55,018 nucleotides of DNA from CBDCZI01 sp965224495 (GTDB lineage Bacteria > Bacteroidota > Bacteroidia > Cytophagales > JAAEPT01). The notes beneath the pieces were generated by a model. That model saw only the letters and a list, made by a program, of their open reading frames with translations, made no database searches and was not told the origin of the DNA. Shown here one piece after another: positions 42,659 through 51,512 of the stretch. The stretch spans positions 1 through 55,018 of the forward strand of contig CBDCZI010000002.1 in the NCBI GenBank assembly GCA_965224495.1, in the 5' to 3' direction. Each line of letters starts with the position of its first letter. Position 1 is the stretch's first letter. The translations under genes and the position numbers were made by a program.

Positions 42659-44521
42659 TTACTTATTGAGATAAACCATTAAAATTTGAATATCTGCAGG
42701 CGAGACTCCACTTATTCTACTTGCTTGACCAATAGTTTTAGGTTTTATTTCGCTTAGTTTATTTCTTGCTTCATTAGAAAGTGTTTTTATTTCCTTAAAA
42801 TTCCATTCTTCGGGAAACTTCATATTCTCTAATTGTATCATTTTATCTGCCAATTGAGATTCTTTGACAATGTAATCTTCGTACTTTATCAATATCTCCG
42901 CAGACTCTATTTCTTCTAAAGTATAGTCTTCATAAAGTTCGGCTACATAAGGCAAAGCTTTCAGATCCTTAAACAATATTTTAGGACGTTTTAAAATATT
43001 ATACAATTTTGTACCTTCTTTTAATGGTGAACTTCCTAAATCTACAAGTATCGGATTAACAAATTGAGGTTTTACCTTTTGTACTTTTATAATAGCAATA
43101 ATAGTTTCTATATTTTTCTTTTTGATAAGCATGGTGTGGTAACGCTCTTCAGATGCCAAACCAAGTTGATAACCTTTTTCAGTCAATCGAATATCAGCAT
43201 TATCTTGTCTTAATAAAATGCGGTATTCTGCACGAGAAGTAAACATACGGTAAGGTTCGTTTGTTCCTTTGTTTATCAAGTCATCAATGAGTACACCTAT
43301 ATATGCTTCTGAGCGAGACAATACAAACTCAGGTTTAGCGTGTGTCTTGTTGTGTGCATTTATACCTGCCATCAAACCTTGGCAGGCCGCTTCTTCATAA
43401 CCAGTCGTACCATTTATTTGACCAGCAAAGAAAAGGTTTTTAACCAACTTAGTTTCCAATGTATTGGTCAATTGTGTCGGTGGAAAGAAATCATATTCGA
43501 TAGCATAACCAGGACGGAACATTTTTGCTTTTTCAAAACCAGGTATTTTTCTTAAAGCTTTTAGTTGTACATCTTCAGGAAGAGAAGTAGAAAAACCATT
43601 GACATATACTTCAATTGTATTCCAACCTTCAGGTTCAACAAAAATTTGATGACGTGCTTTATCAGCAAAACGATTGATTTTATCTTCAACAGAAGGACAG
43701 TACCGAGGACCTATACCTTTTATTCTTCCTTGAAACATAGGTGATTTTTCAAAGCCAGTCTTTAGTATTTCGTGTACTTCACTATTAGTATAAGTAATCC
43801 AACAGCTTCTTTGCTTTGTTAGAGGTTTTGTTTCTTTCGAATAAGAAAATTTATTACCATCTAATTCACCAGGTTGTTCCTCCATTTTAGAATAGTCTAA
43901 CGTACGAGAATCAACACGAGGAGGTGTACCTGTTTTCATTCGACCAGCTTCAAAACCTAATTCGACTAGTTGTTCAGTAATACCACGAGCAGGACCTTCA
44001 CCAGCACGACCACCACCAAATTGTTTTTCACCGATATGAATTAATCCATTTAAAAATGTACCATTAGTAAGTACAACAGATTTGGCTCTTATTTCTATAC
44101 CCAAAGAAGTAACTACTCCTTTAACTTCATTATTTTCTACAATAAGATTGACAATCATTTCTTGCCAAAAATCTACATTGTCAGTTTGTTCTAAACGCAA
44201 ACGCCATTCTTCAGCAAAACGCATACGGTCACTTTGTGCACGAGGACTCCACATAGCAGGTCCTTTCGAACGGTTAAGCAAACGAAACTGTATCATCGTC
44301 TTATCTGTTACAATACCAGAGTAACCACCCAAAGCATCAATTTCTCTAACTATCTGTCCTTTTGCTACACCACCCATTGCAGGGTTACAAGACATTTGTG
44401 CAATGGTATTCATATTCATTGTACAGAGAAGTACTTTAGAACCCATATTAGCCGCAGAAGAAGCTGCTTCACAACCTGCGTGCCCTGCACCAACTACTAT
44501 TACATCGTATTCGTCAAACAT
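42659..44521 (-). CDS. mnmG: tRNA uridine 5-carboxymethylaminomethyl modification enzyme MnmG (GidA)
   Basis: 620 aa FAD enzyme that with MnmE modifies the wobble uridine of tRNAs. The Rossmann motif VVGAGHAGCEAASSAANMG is at residues 9-27, the GidA signatures are CNPAMGGVAKGQIVREIDALGG (about 46-67) and AGRMKTGTPPRVDSRTLDY (about 194-212), and the C-terminal helical domain ends with SRISGVSPADIQILMVYL. Length is normal. Its stop is 3 bases from the Ig-like gene start and its 5' end faces three parS-like sites. In E. coli, mnmG (gidA) adjoins oriC, which supports the origin reading at 40.6-41.0 kb. Confidence 0.96.
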   Translation of the reverse strand: MFDEYDVIVVGAGHAGCEAASSAANMGSKVLLCTMNMNTIAQMSCNPAMGGVAKGQIVREIDALGGYSGIVTDKTMIQFRLLNRSKGPAMWSPRAQSDRMRFAEEWRLRLEQTDNVDFWQEMIVNLIVENNEVKGVVTSLGIEIRAKSVVLTNGTFLNGLIHIGEKQFGGGRAGEGPARGITEQLVELGFEAGRMKTGTPPRVDSRTLDYSKMEEQPGELDGNKFSYSKETKPLTKQRSCWITYTNSEVHEILKTGFEKSPMFQGRIKGIGPRYCPSVEDKINRFADKARHQIFVEPEGWNTIEVYVNGFSTSLPEDVQLKALRKIPGFEKAKMFRPGYAIEYDFFPPTQLTNTLETKLVKNLFFAGQINGTTGYEEAACQGLMAGINAHNKTHAKPEFVLSRSEAYIGVLIDDLINKGTNEPYRMFTSRAEYRILLRQDNADIRLTEKGYQLGLASEERYHTMLIKKKNIETIIAIIKVQKVKPQFVNPILVDLGSSPLKEGTKLYNILKRPKILFKDLKALPYVAELYEDYTLEEIESAEILIKYEDYIVKESQLADKMIQLENMKFPEEWNFKEIKTLSNEARNKLSEIKPKTIGQASRISGVSPADIQILMVYLNK

Positions 44522-44535
44522 TGTATTTATCTAAG

Positions 44536-44551
44536 TGTTCCACGTGGAACA
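44536..44551. promoter_or_regulatory. parS-like site 1
   Basis: Perfect 16-bp palindrome TGTTCCACGTGGAACA, close to the universal ParB site (TGTTNCACGTGNAACA). It sits 15 bases upstream of the mnmG ATG. Confidence 0.75.
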
Positions 44552-44601
44552 GTTTGTTATTTATTCTTACTAGTACTAAGAATAGTATTTATTTATCTAA
44601 G

Positions 44602-44617
44602 TGTTCCACGTGGAACA
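44602..44617. promoter_or_regulatory. parS-like site 2
   Basis: Identical 16-bp palindrome TGTTCCACGTGGAACA, 66 bases from site 1. The 12 bases before it (TATTTATCTAAG) are the same as those before site 1. Confidence 0.75.
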
Positions 44618-44664
44618 CCTTGTTTTCTTTGGTAAGAAATAATAGAATTTATAATTTATGAAAA

Positions 44665-44680
44665 CGTTCCACGTGGAACA
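44665..44680. promoter_or_regulatory. parS-like site 3
   Basis: CGTTCCACGTGGAACA, differing only at the first base, 63 bases from site 2 and touching the ybeY stop codon at 44681. Confidence 0.7.
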
Positions 44681-45112
44681 TTAAGCAGTGTAATAAAGTT
44701 CAATTGCTTTTTCTTCTTGTTTTCTCATTTCGTTTGCATCGTCTTCTGTTTTATCTTTAAAACCTAACAAATGCAATACTCCGTGAGCAAGTACTCTTAT
44801 TATTTCTTTGCTAAACTCTTCTTTCAATTCTTTAGCATTATCTTCTACCCTATCTACACTAACGAAAATATCACTTTCTATAACACCTTCTTCTTCCGAG
44901 TTATCGAAAGTGATAATATCAGTATAATAATCGTGGTCTAGAAAATCTTGATTTACTTTAAGTAAATACTCATCAGAACAGAGTATGTAATTAATCTCTT
45001 CTAACTTGAATTGATTAATTTTTATTAACGAGGAAAGCCAAACGTTGATTTTTTCGTAATCAACGTTTGGCTCTGTAATATCTTCAAAGAAGAAATTAAT
45101 ATTTTCTTTCAT
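44681..45112 (-). CDS. ybeY: Endoribonuclease YbeY
   Basis: 143 aa metal-dependent RNase in 16S rRNA maturation and ribosome quality control. The metal motif is seen as LAHGVLHLLGFKDKTEDD (about residues 113-130): the first two His are present, but the third ligand position carries Asp, not the His found in E. coli (HGTLHLLGYDH). I recall that Bacteroidota proteins often have this change, so activity is still likely. A conserved LLKVNQDFLDHDYYTDIITF motif lies near residues 50-69. Its start overlaps the stop of the next gene by 1 base (shared A), so they are co-translated. parS site 3 abuts the stop. Confidence 0.92.
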   Translation of the reverse strand: MKENINFFFEDITEPNVDYEKINVWLSSLIKINQFKLEEINYILCSDEYLLKVNQDFLDHDYYTDIITFDNSEEEGVIESDIFVSVDRVEDNAKELKEEFSKEIIRVLAHGVLHLLGFKDKTEDDANEMRKQEEKAIELYYTA

Positions 45113-45513
45113 TATTCTATAGTGAAAACTAATTCGATTGTTGCTCCTTTATCTTTAAAATGAACCTCTTCACACAAATGGTTCATTAAGAATATTCCTC
45201 TACCACCTACTTTTTCAAGATTTTCTGGAGAGGTTGGGTCAGGAAGATTTTCGTAATCAAATCCTTTTCCTTCATCTTTGATAGTAAAACGTAAGTCTTT
45301 TTTTCCTAATAGAAGTTGTAGTTTTACGTTCTTTTTAGCATCTCCACCATTTCCGTGAAGAATAGCATTGTTTACAGATTCAGTAACAGCTACCATAATG
45401 TTACCATACATATCATCACTGATACTGTATTTGTCTTTAGCATTGTCAATAAAACTTTCGACAATTCTGACATTTTCTGCTAGAGATGGAATCTCTAAGT
45501 TTAATTCATTCAT
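45112..45513 (-). CDS. RsbW-like serine kinase / anti-sigma-type ATPase
   Basis: 133 aa GHKL-fold ATPase. The N box is AVTESVNNAILHGNG (about residues 47-61), the G1 box DEGKGFDYE (about 99-107) and the G2 box GGRGIFLMNHLCEEV (about 123 and after, near the C-end). Such small proteins bind sigma factors or anti-anti-sigma partners in stress control. No sigma or STAS partner is beside it, so the partner is unknown. It is downstream of DUF4175 and coupled to ybeY, one likely operon. Confidence 0.85.
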   Translation of the reverse strand: MNELNLEIPSLAENVRIVESFIDNAKDKYSISDDMYGNIMVAVTESVNNAILHGNGGDAKKNVKLQLLLGKKDLRFTIKDEGKGFDYENLPDPTSPENLEKVGGRGIFLMNHLCEEVHFKDKGATIELVFTIE

Positions 45514-45559
45514 TTGTTTTAATTTCTTTGTGAAATTTAATGTTTTATAAAATCTATAT

Positions 45560-48500
45560 TTAAGACCCTGTTCTTTTGAAATACTTGTTTACTTGCTTTT
45601 TATAATACGGATTAAGGTTAGCAGGTATTGTCTTTATCATTTCTATTTGTTTCTCTTTTTCTTTGATATATTTATCAAAAGCAGGAGGATAATTACTCTC
45701 TTTAGTTCTTGCTGTGTTAGATTCTCTTTTATCATCAAAACCTTGTTTTTTAGCTGCTTTTTCAGCCTCTAAAAGCTTTGTGTTTATTTGTTGTTGCCTT
45801 TGTATCAGTTGATTAGATATGTTTTTGTTTATTAAGTCTTTCTCTGTTTGTTCCATCAACCGTTCCAATTCTTTGATTTGTTTTTGTAACTCTTTCCCTC
45901 CATTCCCTTCTTTTTGTAATTGTTTCAATCCTTGTTTGATACGTTGTTGTTGTGCAGCAGCCTTGGCTACCTTTTGAGATAAACCTCTACCTTTTTTCTG
46001 ACCGTCTTTAAGCTCCTTAATCATATCATTAAGTTTCTTTTGCATTTTACCTAAGTTGGGTTTACTACCCGAACCAGGTTTATTACACATTTGGTCACCA
46101 GGCTTCTTTTGAGCCATATCTTGTTGCATCTGTTGTAATACTTCATCCAACAATAAAGCCAAGTTATTCATCGAAGTCATTGCGTATTGTTGTTTAGTCA
46201 ATGCATAATTTTTACGACGAGCCTTTATAGCTTCATTACTCTCAGATAAGTGTTTTTTCATATCTCCCAACTCCTTTGTTATGTACGGTTCTATTTGATA
46301 AACACGAGATGCCAGAGCATATAAACTGTCTTCTACAACAAGAGAACTTTGTTTAAGATTAATTTGTTTTTGCGATAGTTTTACGAAAAGCGGGTTAGAT
46401 TGTTTTATGTTTTTGAAACTATTTATTAATTCTTCTTGATTAAATGATAAATACAAGAGGTTGTGCAATATTTGTCGTAGGTTATCAAGGTCTTCTTCAG
46501 CTTGTTCCATTTCCATAGATTTCTGCATTTCCTTCATTTTACTCGACATTTCTTCCATTTTTTTGGACGCTCCTTCCTGTGATTTTCCTGCCTTTTTGTT
46601 TGCTCCAGATTTTATTGCATCACTACTCTTTTGTTGTTCTTCTTTGATGGCGTCTTGTTCTTTTTCCATCCCGTCCATTTTTTTTGGAGATTTCAAATCC
46701 TTATTTAGTTTGTCCAACGCTTTCATTTCCTTTTCGAGTTGTTTAAAGTCTTTGTTGAGCTTGTCTTGTTTCTTTGTCAGCTCTTCTTTAGCTTGTTTTT
46801 TGTTAGTAGTCTCTTTAGCTAACTCTTTTTGTTTTTGAGCTAACTTATCCAATTCTTTAATGTTTTTATCAAGCTTTTGGTCAAATTTTAGCTTTTTATA
46901 AAGCTCTATGGTTCTATCTAACTCTTTTTGTAGTTCTTCATCATTGGCTTTCATTTCATCCAATTTCTTTTGAATTTCATTGATATCTTTGTTCTCATCA
47001 AGTAATTTCCTCAATTCTTCCATCAATTTTTTGGTGTCATCATCAAGTAACTCATCCATTAGACGGTTGAGGTGGTCTATTTTCTTTTGTAACTCCTCAT
47101 CTTGTTTATTAAAACGCTCATTTTGGATTTGTTCTTTTTGCATTTGCTCACTGAGTTTTTTAATCTCTTTATTAAACTCTTTGTGTTGCTCCATTACCTT
47201 TTCAACGGCTTTTTTATCTTGCCAATCCAATTTCTTTTTACCTTTCAGTTCTTCTTGTAGCTTATTCAAACGTTTATTTAGTTCACTTGATTTGTCCGAA
47301 GACTTACTTAAATCACTAGCTGTTTTTTCACTCTCCTTGTTCAATTGCCTTTCTATACCTTCCTTGTTAGGTAAAACGTAGCTTTGTTTCCTTGTTTTGT
47401 ACATTTTAGCACCGTTTACACCATCGTTGTCCCAAACAGCCAAATAATACTCTAATTTTTCACCCTCTTCTATAGCTAGGCTATCCAGTTGTATTTCGTG
47501 AAAAAACTCCTGTGTACGTTGTCCTTTTACCAAACGAATGTTTTTTCTTTTGAAAGACTTATTTTTATCAGCATTTCTATAAAAAATAGAGAAACGAGAG
47601 AGCCCATAATCATCACTAATACTTCCACCAATCAATACATAGTTATATAACAATGTATCATTAAATTGTTTGAACACTATGTTAGGGTATTGGTCTTTTA
47701 TAACATCAATTTGGTACTTAATTGGAGCCGTGTTTTTTGACTGTTTGTTTCTTAAAAAAATCTCGTATGTACTTGATTTTTTTAAGGTTTTGGTTAAATA
47801 AAAGTTCTTGTTATTTTTTGTAGTTGTTATTGTTTTTTGTTTGTTAAAAATGAAATTAATTTCATCAGTTTTTGAAGTAGAAATTTCCCAACCAACCGTT
47901 GTACCTTCAGGTATTTTTAAAGCACCTGTGTTTTCTAAAACTATATTTTTCTTTTTGAGGTAACGTGGATAATCTAGCTTTACAGTCATATTACCGATAG
48001 TTGGTCGGTCGTAAACCTTTACTTGATAAGGAACAGATTGAAAACCAGCAGCCTCAAATGTCAATTCAAAATCTTTGAACAAACGGTTAACAGTAAAAGA
48101 AAAGTTACCCGTATTTTCTTTGGTCATCAACGTACGTTTTCCATTAATATGTACAAAACATTTTTGAGGAATAGCCTCATCAGAAACAAGAGCAAGTTCA
48201 ATAATTAAAGCCTCATTTTTAAACCCTTTGAGTTGCTTATTTTTCCAATCAAAAAGGAAAGGTGCTTTTTGTACAATCGCCTTGTCATAATGAATTAAAC
48301 GCTGACTACTTACTGTAAATATTTTCGGTTTTATCAGTAAAATCAACAGGAGAGTAAGTACAGGAGCAATTAAGTATTTATTGAAATACTTTTTGTTTTC
48401 TTTAGAGGTAATTGCCGTAGAAAAATCTGTCCTTTTTAGTTCCTCTGTTCGTTGTTTGATACTTGCCCCAATAAGCGAATTGGCAGAAGCATCTAATTGT

Positions 48501-48847
48501 GAAAGCTCTAAAGTATTGAGTAGTTTGTCTTTTATTTCGGGAAAAAAAGCACCAATCTGATGGGCGGCATTCTTATCTGACAAATAATTATCTAAACGAA
48601 ACAATTGGTAAAGAGGCAAAGCAACCCAAAACACCAAACCATATAGAGAAACACCCAAAAAACCAAAAAACAGAAAACCACGACCAATTGTTGGTAGGTT
48701 ACCAATATATTCGATAAGGTTAGCCACCAAAAAGGCAGAAAAAAGCATCGCCAAAAAGAAAATTACACCTTTAATTAGCTTATTGGTGTAAAACTTCTTT
48801 TTGTAAGCCTTTAGCTCTATTTTAATATCGTTTATATAACTATTCAA
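45560..48847 (-). CDS. DUF4175 membrane protein with long coiled coil
   Basis: 1095 aa. There are three membrane segments (about residues 25-45, 56-78 and 155-172). A periplasmic beta-rich part follows (about 180-480, e.g. GSISDDYGLSRFSIFYRNAD). Next is a very long, K/E/Q-rich coiled coil (about 480-780; repeated LNKLQEELKGKKKL-type heptads, EELQKELDRTIELYKKL) and a Met/Gly-rich tail (MEEMSSKMKEMQKSMEMEQ). DUF4175 proteins occur widely in Bacteroidota without an assigned function; an envelope tether is plausible. The gene is long and intact despite many homopolymer As, so the shifts seen at 13-25 kb are not general here. Confidence 0.88.
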   Translation of the reverse strand: MNSYINDIKIELKAYKKKFYTNKLIKGVIFFLAMLFSAFLVANLIEYIGNLPTIGRGFLFFGFLGVSLYGLVFWVALPLYQLFRLDNYLSDKNAAHQIGAFFPEIKDKLLNTLELSQLDASANSLIGASIKQRTEELKRTDFSTAITSKENKKYFNKYLIAPVLTLLLILLIKPKIFTVSSQRLIHYDKAIVQKAPFLFDWKNKQLKGFKNEALIIELALVSDEAIPQKCFVHINGKRTLMTKENTGNFSFTVNRLFKDFELTFEAAGFQSVPYQVKVYDRPTIGNMTVKLDYPRYLKKKNIVLENTGALKIPEGTTVGWEISTSKTDEINFIFNKQKTITTTKNNKNFYLTKTLKKSSTYEIFLRNKQSKNTAPIKYQIDVIKDQYPNIVFKQFNDTLLYNYVLIGGSISDDYGLSRFSIFYRNADKNKSFKRKNIRLVKGQRTQEFFHEIQLDSLAIEEGEKLEYYLAVWDNDGVNGAKMYKTRKQSYVLPNKEGIERQLNKESEKTASDLSKSSDKSSELNKRLNKLQEELKGKKKLDWQDKKAVEKVMEQHKEFNKEIKKLSEQMQKEQIQNERFNKQDEELQKKIDHLNRLMDELLDDDTKKLMEELRKLLDENKDINEIQKKLDEMKANDEELQKELDRTIELYKKLKFDQKLDKNIKELDKLAQKQKELAKETTNKKQAKEELTKKQDKLNKDFKQLEKEMKALDKLNKDLKSPKKMDGMEKEQDAIKEEQQKSSDAIKSGANKKAGKSQEGASKKMEEMSSKMKEMQKSMEMEQAEEDLDNLRQILHNLLYLSFNQEELINSFKNIKQSNPLFVKLSQKQINLKQSSLVVEDSLYALASRVYQIEPYITKELGDMKKHLSESNEAIKARRKNYALTKQQYAMTSMNNLALLLDEVLQQMQQDMAQKKPGDQMCNKPGSGSKPNLGKMQKKLNDMIKELKDGQKKGRGLSQKVAKAAAQQQRIKQGLKQLQKEGNGGKELQKQIKELERLMEQTEKDLINKNISNQLIQRQQQINTKLLEAEKAAKKQGFDDKRESNTARTKESNYPPAFDKYIKEKEKQIEMIKTIPANLNPYYKKQVNKYFKRTGS

Positions 48848-48886
48848 AGGTAAAAATATCGATAGGTTTTATTTTTAGCGATAAAA

Positions 48887-49966
48887 CTAAACAATTTTAT
48901 CGTCGTCATTCATCATTTTATCGGCATTATCAGCCAAACGTAAAGCCTCCGTAAAATCTTCAATATTTCCATCCATCATTGCGTCAAGCGCATACGAAGT
49001 TTTACTGATACGATGGTCGGTCACACGACTTTGAGGATAATTATACGTTCTGATTTTGTCCGCCCTATCTCCACTACCAATCAATGACTTACGGTGAGCA
49101 CCAATTTCTTCATTTTGTTTATCCAATTCGATTTTATACAATCTCGAACGTAATTCTTTCAATGCCGAAGCGTAGTTTTTATGTTGCGAACGACCATCTT
49201 GACATTCAACCACCATTCCAGAAGGCTTGTGAGTCAAACGTACCGCTGATTCTGTTTTGTTAATATGCTGACCACCCGCACCCGAAGCTCTAAAAGTATC
49301 CTTACGAATATCACCCATATTTAACTCATAATCAAACTCTTCTACCTCAGGAAGCGCAGCCACACTCGCTGCCGAAGTATGTACACGACCCTGAGATTCT
49401 GTTTGAGGAACACGTTGGACACGATGCACACCCGACTCATATTTCAAAGTTCCATAAACATCTTCACCCTCGATAAAAGCGATTACCTTACTAAATCCGC
49501 CAGCAGTACCTTCTACCGATTCAGAAATAGTAAATTTCCATTTTTTCTTATCGCAATAACGTTGGTACATACGCAACAAATCCCCCGCAAAAATAGCTGA
49601 TTCGTCACCACCCGCACCCGCACGAATTTCCAGAATAACATTTTTTTCATCGGCAGGATCCTTTGGAATCAACAATTGCTTGATTTTTTCCTCTATCGGT
49701 TCCACCAAAGGTTCCAACTCGACAAGCTCCATTTTTGCCATCTCTCGAAACTCCTCATCCTTCTCTGTTTTCAGCACACCTTTGGCATCATCAATATTAT
49801 CCAAAATGTTTTTATACTCCTTATACGCCTCAACAATTTTCCCAAGATCCTTGTACTCCTTGTTTAGAGCCGCATATTTCTTCATATCCGAAATAATATC
49901 TGGCTTAACCAAATTCTCCCCAACCTCTTCAAAACGGCGTTTTATATCTTCTAATTTATCAATCAT
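48887..49966 (-). CDS. prfA: Peptide chain release factor 1
   Basis: 359 aa, normal. It recognises UAA and UAG stops. The catalytic GGQ lies in ASGAGGQHINKTESAVRLTH (Gln near residue 232), the target of PrmC methylation; the anticodon-like tripeptide is in PQTESQGRVHTSAAS (about 186-200). A -7 box TATCTTTG is visible on the minus strand at 49988-49995, 20 bases before the ATG. It precedes DUF4175 in the same direction with a 39-base gap. Confidence 0.97.
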   Translation of the reverse strand: MIDKLEDIKRRFEEVGENLVKPDIISDMKKYAALNKEYKDLGKIVEAYKEYKNILDNIDDAKGVLKTEKDEEFREMAKMELVELEPLVEPIEEKIKQLLIPKDPADEKNVILEIRAGAGGDESAIFAGDLLRMYQRYCDKKKWKFTISESVEGTAGGFSKVIAFIEGEDVYGTLKYESGVHRVQRVPQTESQGRVHTSAASVAALPEVEEFDYELNMGDIRKDTFRASGAGGQHINKTESAVRLTHKPSGMVVECQDGRSQHKNYASALKELRSRLYKIELDKQNEEIGAHRKSLIGSGDRADKIRTYNYPQSRVTDHRISKTSYALDAMMDGNIEDFTEALRLADNADKMMNDDDKIV

Positions 49967-50090
49967 AGCGTACTTAGCTTAATCTCGCAAAGATACCTAA
50001 TTGTCAAGCCATATTCTAAAGATAGTATTGGTATTTAGTCTATACTTATTAAACAAATGAAAAAGTCACATAAAAAACAGTATGATTTTT

Positions 50091-50121
50091 TTTGGCACGC
50101 TTTATGTAAAGCGTATATTTG
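50091..50121 (+). promoter_or_regulatory. Strong Bacteroidota promoter for the small lipoprotein
   Basis: TTTGG at 50091-50095 and TATATTTG at 50114-50121 stand at the expected 19-base spacing between TTTG and TAnnTTTG. The ATG at 50145 leaves a leader of roughly 15-18 bases. Confidence 0.75.
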
Positions 50122-50144
50122 TAAAAAACTTAAAATATATTATT

Positions 50145-50567
50145 ATGAGAAAGTTATTATTTGCTTTGCCTTTAGTGGCTATTGTGTTCTTTTCAAGCTG
50201 TAAAGAAACTGAGGAGGTAGACCCAAACATTGCTGGAGAGGTAACAGGTACTTATAAAATGAATAAGTACATCTTTCACAACGATAAAAGTGACACTGAT
50301 TTGAGTGGTTCATCATTGAGTGTGAACCTTATTAAGGTTACACACATTGACGATACACACGTGAGAGTTGTTGTTGATTATCTTGCACCTACAACTACGG
50401 ATCAAGTTTATGATAACGTAATAGTTTCAGAAAGTGGAGAGTCTTATAAATTGAAGCAATCATATGATAACGCAACAATGACAGGGTCTGTTTCAGGTGA
50501 TGACATCAGTGTTGATATTGATTACACAGATGGTGATTACGTATATGTAGATGGTGAAAGAAGATAA
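50145..50567 (+). CDS. Small lipoprotein, function unknown
   Basis: 140 aa from the ATG at 50145; a longer frame from 50082 has no signal. Lipoprotein signal (MRKLLFALPLVAIVFFSSC, Cys19 anchor), followed by a short beta-rich domain (GEVTGTYKMNKYIFHNDK, HVRVVVDYLAPTTTDQVYD, DDISVDIDYTDGDYVYVDG) with a lipocalin-like or jellyroll look. It stands alone between prfA and a 400-base gap, with its own promoter and terminator. No family recognised. Confidence 0.8.
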   Translation: MRKLLFALPLVAIVFFSSCKETEEVDPNIAGEVTGTYKMNKYIFHNDKSDTDLSGSSLSVNLIKVTHIDDTHVRVVVDYLAPTTTDQVYDNVIVSESGESYKLKQSYDNATMTGSVSGDDISVDIDYTDGDYVYVDGERR

Positions 50568-50586
50568 TTCTTTTATCTATTTTACT

Positions 50587-50623
50587 AAAAGGCTTGTTAT
50601 TCATTGAATAGCAAGCCTTTTTT
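50587..50623 (+). terminator. Intrinsic terminator after the small lipoprotein
   Basis: A 16-bp stem (AAAAGGCTTGTTATTC with GAATAGCAAGCCTTTT, one G-T pair) around ATT, ending in TTTTT. Confidence 0.9.
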
Positions 50624-51026
50624 GTTTTTGGGGCATCCCCTTCTCTATCAAATGATTTTTTATTGTAATTTGGGAAAAATACCGATAGATAGAAAATTAG
50701 TCGATAAAAAGTCAGTTCGGGTCGGGCTTTCGGCTGTATCTTTTGTTCGTTCCTCACAAAAGGATGCCGCCTCTATCCCTATGCCGTTAATTAGCTTTTG
50801 CAATTGGCGATAGGCTACTTACAGGTTTTCTTTTTCGGTCTGTCTTTGGTGTCTGTACAATAACCCAAACCAATAATTAAAAACGACATTTTTCTCAATA
50901 TTAAATTAAAGGTGTTGTTGTGCAAAGAGAGCTTTTTATTTTGCTAAATAACTAGCACTAAAATAAAAAATAGCCCCTGTAAGTCCTCAAAATATGGTAT
51001 CTTTATAAGTTAAGGAAAAACCGTAT
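50624..51026. repeat. Non-coding stretch with GC-rich imperfect hairpin
   Basis: About 400 bases without a convincing gene. It holds a GGGG-CAT-CCCC mini-hairpin (50630-50640) and, at 50731-50769, CGGCTGTATCTTTTGT facing ACAAAAGGATGCCG, an imperfect stem with internal mismatches. The surrounding words (GTCGGGCTTTCGGCTG, CTCTATCCCTATGCCG) resemble a dispersed non-coding element I recall from other Bacteroidota genomes. It is more GC-rich than its surroundings. Nothing else is seen; TATCTTTA at 50998-51005 may be a poor -7 box for the next gene. Confidence 0.45.
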
Positions 51027-51509
51027 ATGAAGTATTTGTATTCTCTTGTATTCTTGGTGTTTTTATTTTCTTGCGAAAAGCAAAAAACACCGACTGGAAC
51101 CATCTCTATCGTCAAAAACGAATTAGAGACTGTACAAGAATACGTCAATTTATTTCCTCAAAAAGTAGTCTATGTAGATATTTGGGCAAGTTGGTGTGGA
51201 CCCTGTTTGGGTGAAATGTCAGCATCTAAAGATTTACAAGAACACTTTAAAGGAAAAAACATTGTTTTTCTGTATTTATCGGTAGATGAAAACAAGAAAA
51301 GATGGAAAGCAACAGTAGAAGCAAAAAACATAACAGGAAATCACGTATTTTCAAATCCAAAATTAGTTAGAGATTTAGAAACTACGTACCAATTAACTGG
51401 TATTCCCCGCTACCTTATTTTTGGTAAATCAGGGCAACTGGTCGATAAAAAAGCACCAAGACCAAGTGACGCAGAAATAAAAGAAGTACTTGAAAGGCAA
51501 CTCAAATAA
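51027..51509 (+). CDS. Thioredoxin-like lipoprotein (TlpA/ResA type)
   Basis: 160 aa. It has a lipoprotein signal (MKYLYSLVFLVFLFSC, Cys16 anchor) and a thioredoxin fold with catalytic WASWCGPCLGEMS (the CxxC pair at about residues 58 and 61) and cis-Pro motif TGIPRYLIFGKSG (about 127). Such proteins reduce or isomerise disulphides of secreted proteins, or serve cytochrome maturation. It ends 3 bases before the giant AsmA-like gene, so the two are likely co-transcribed. The electron donor is not in the window. Confidence 0.9.
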   Translation: MKYLYSLVFLVFLFSCEKQKTPTGTISIVKNELETVQEYVNLFPQKVVYVDIWASWCGPCLGEMSASKDLQEHFKGKNIVFLYLSVDENKKRWKATVEAKNITGNHVFSNPKLVRDLETTYQLTGIPRYLIFGKSGQLVDKKAPRPSDAEIKEVLERQLK

Positions 51510-51512
51510 AAA

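Noticed and set aside
46461..47381. Serine/Cys-rich plus-strand ORFs inside the DUF4175 gene
   Set aside because: They are the antisense shadow of a K/E-rich coiled-coil gene and have no start context or homology.
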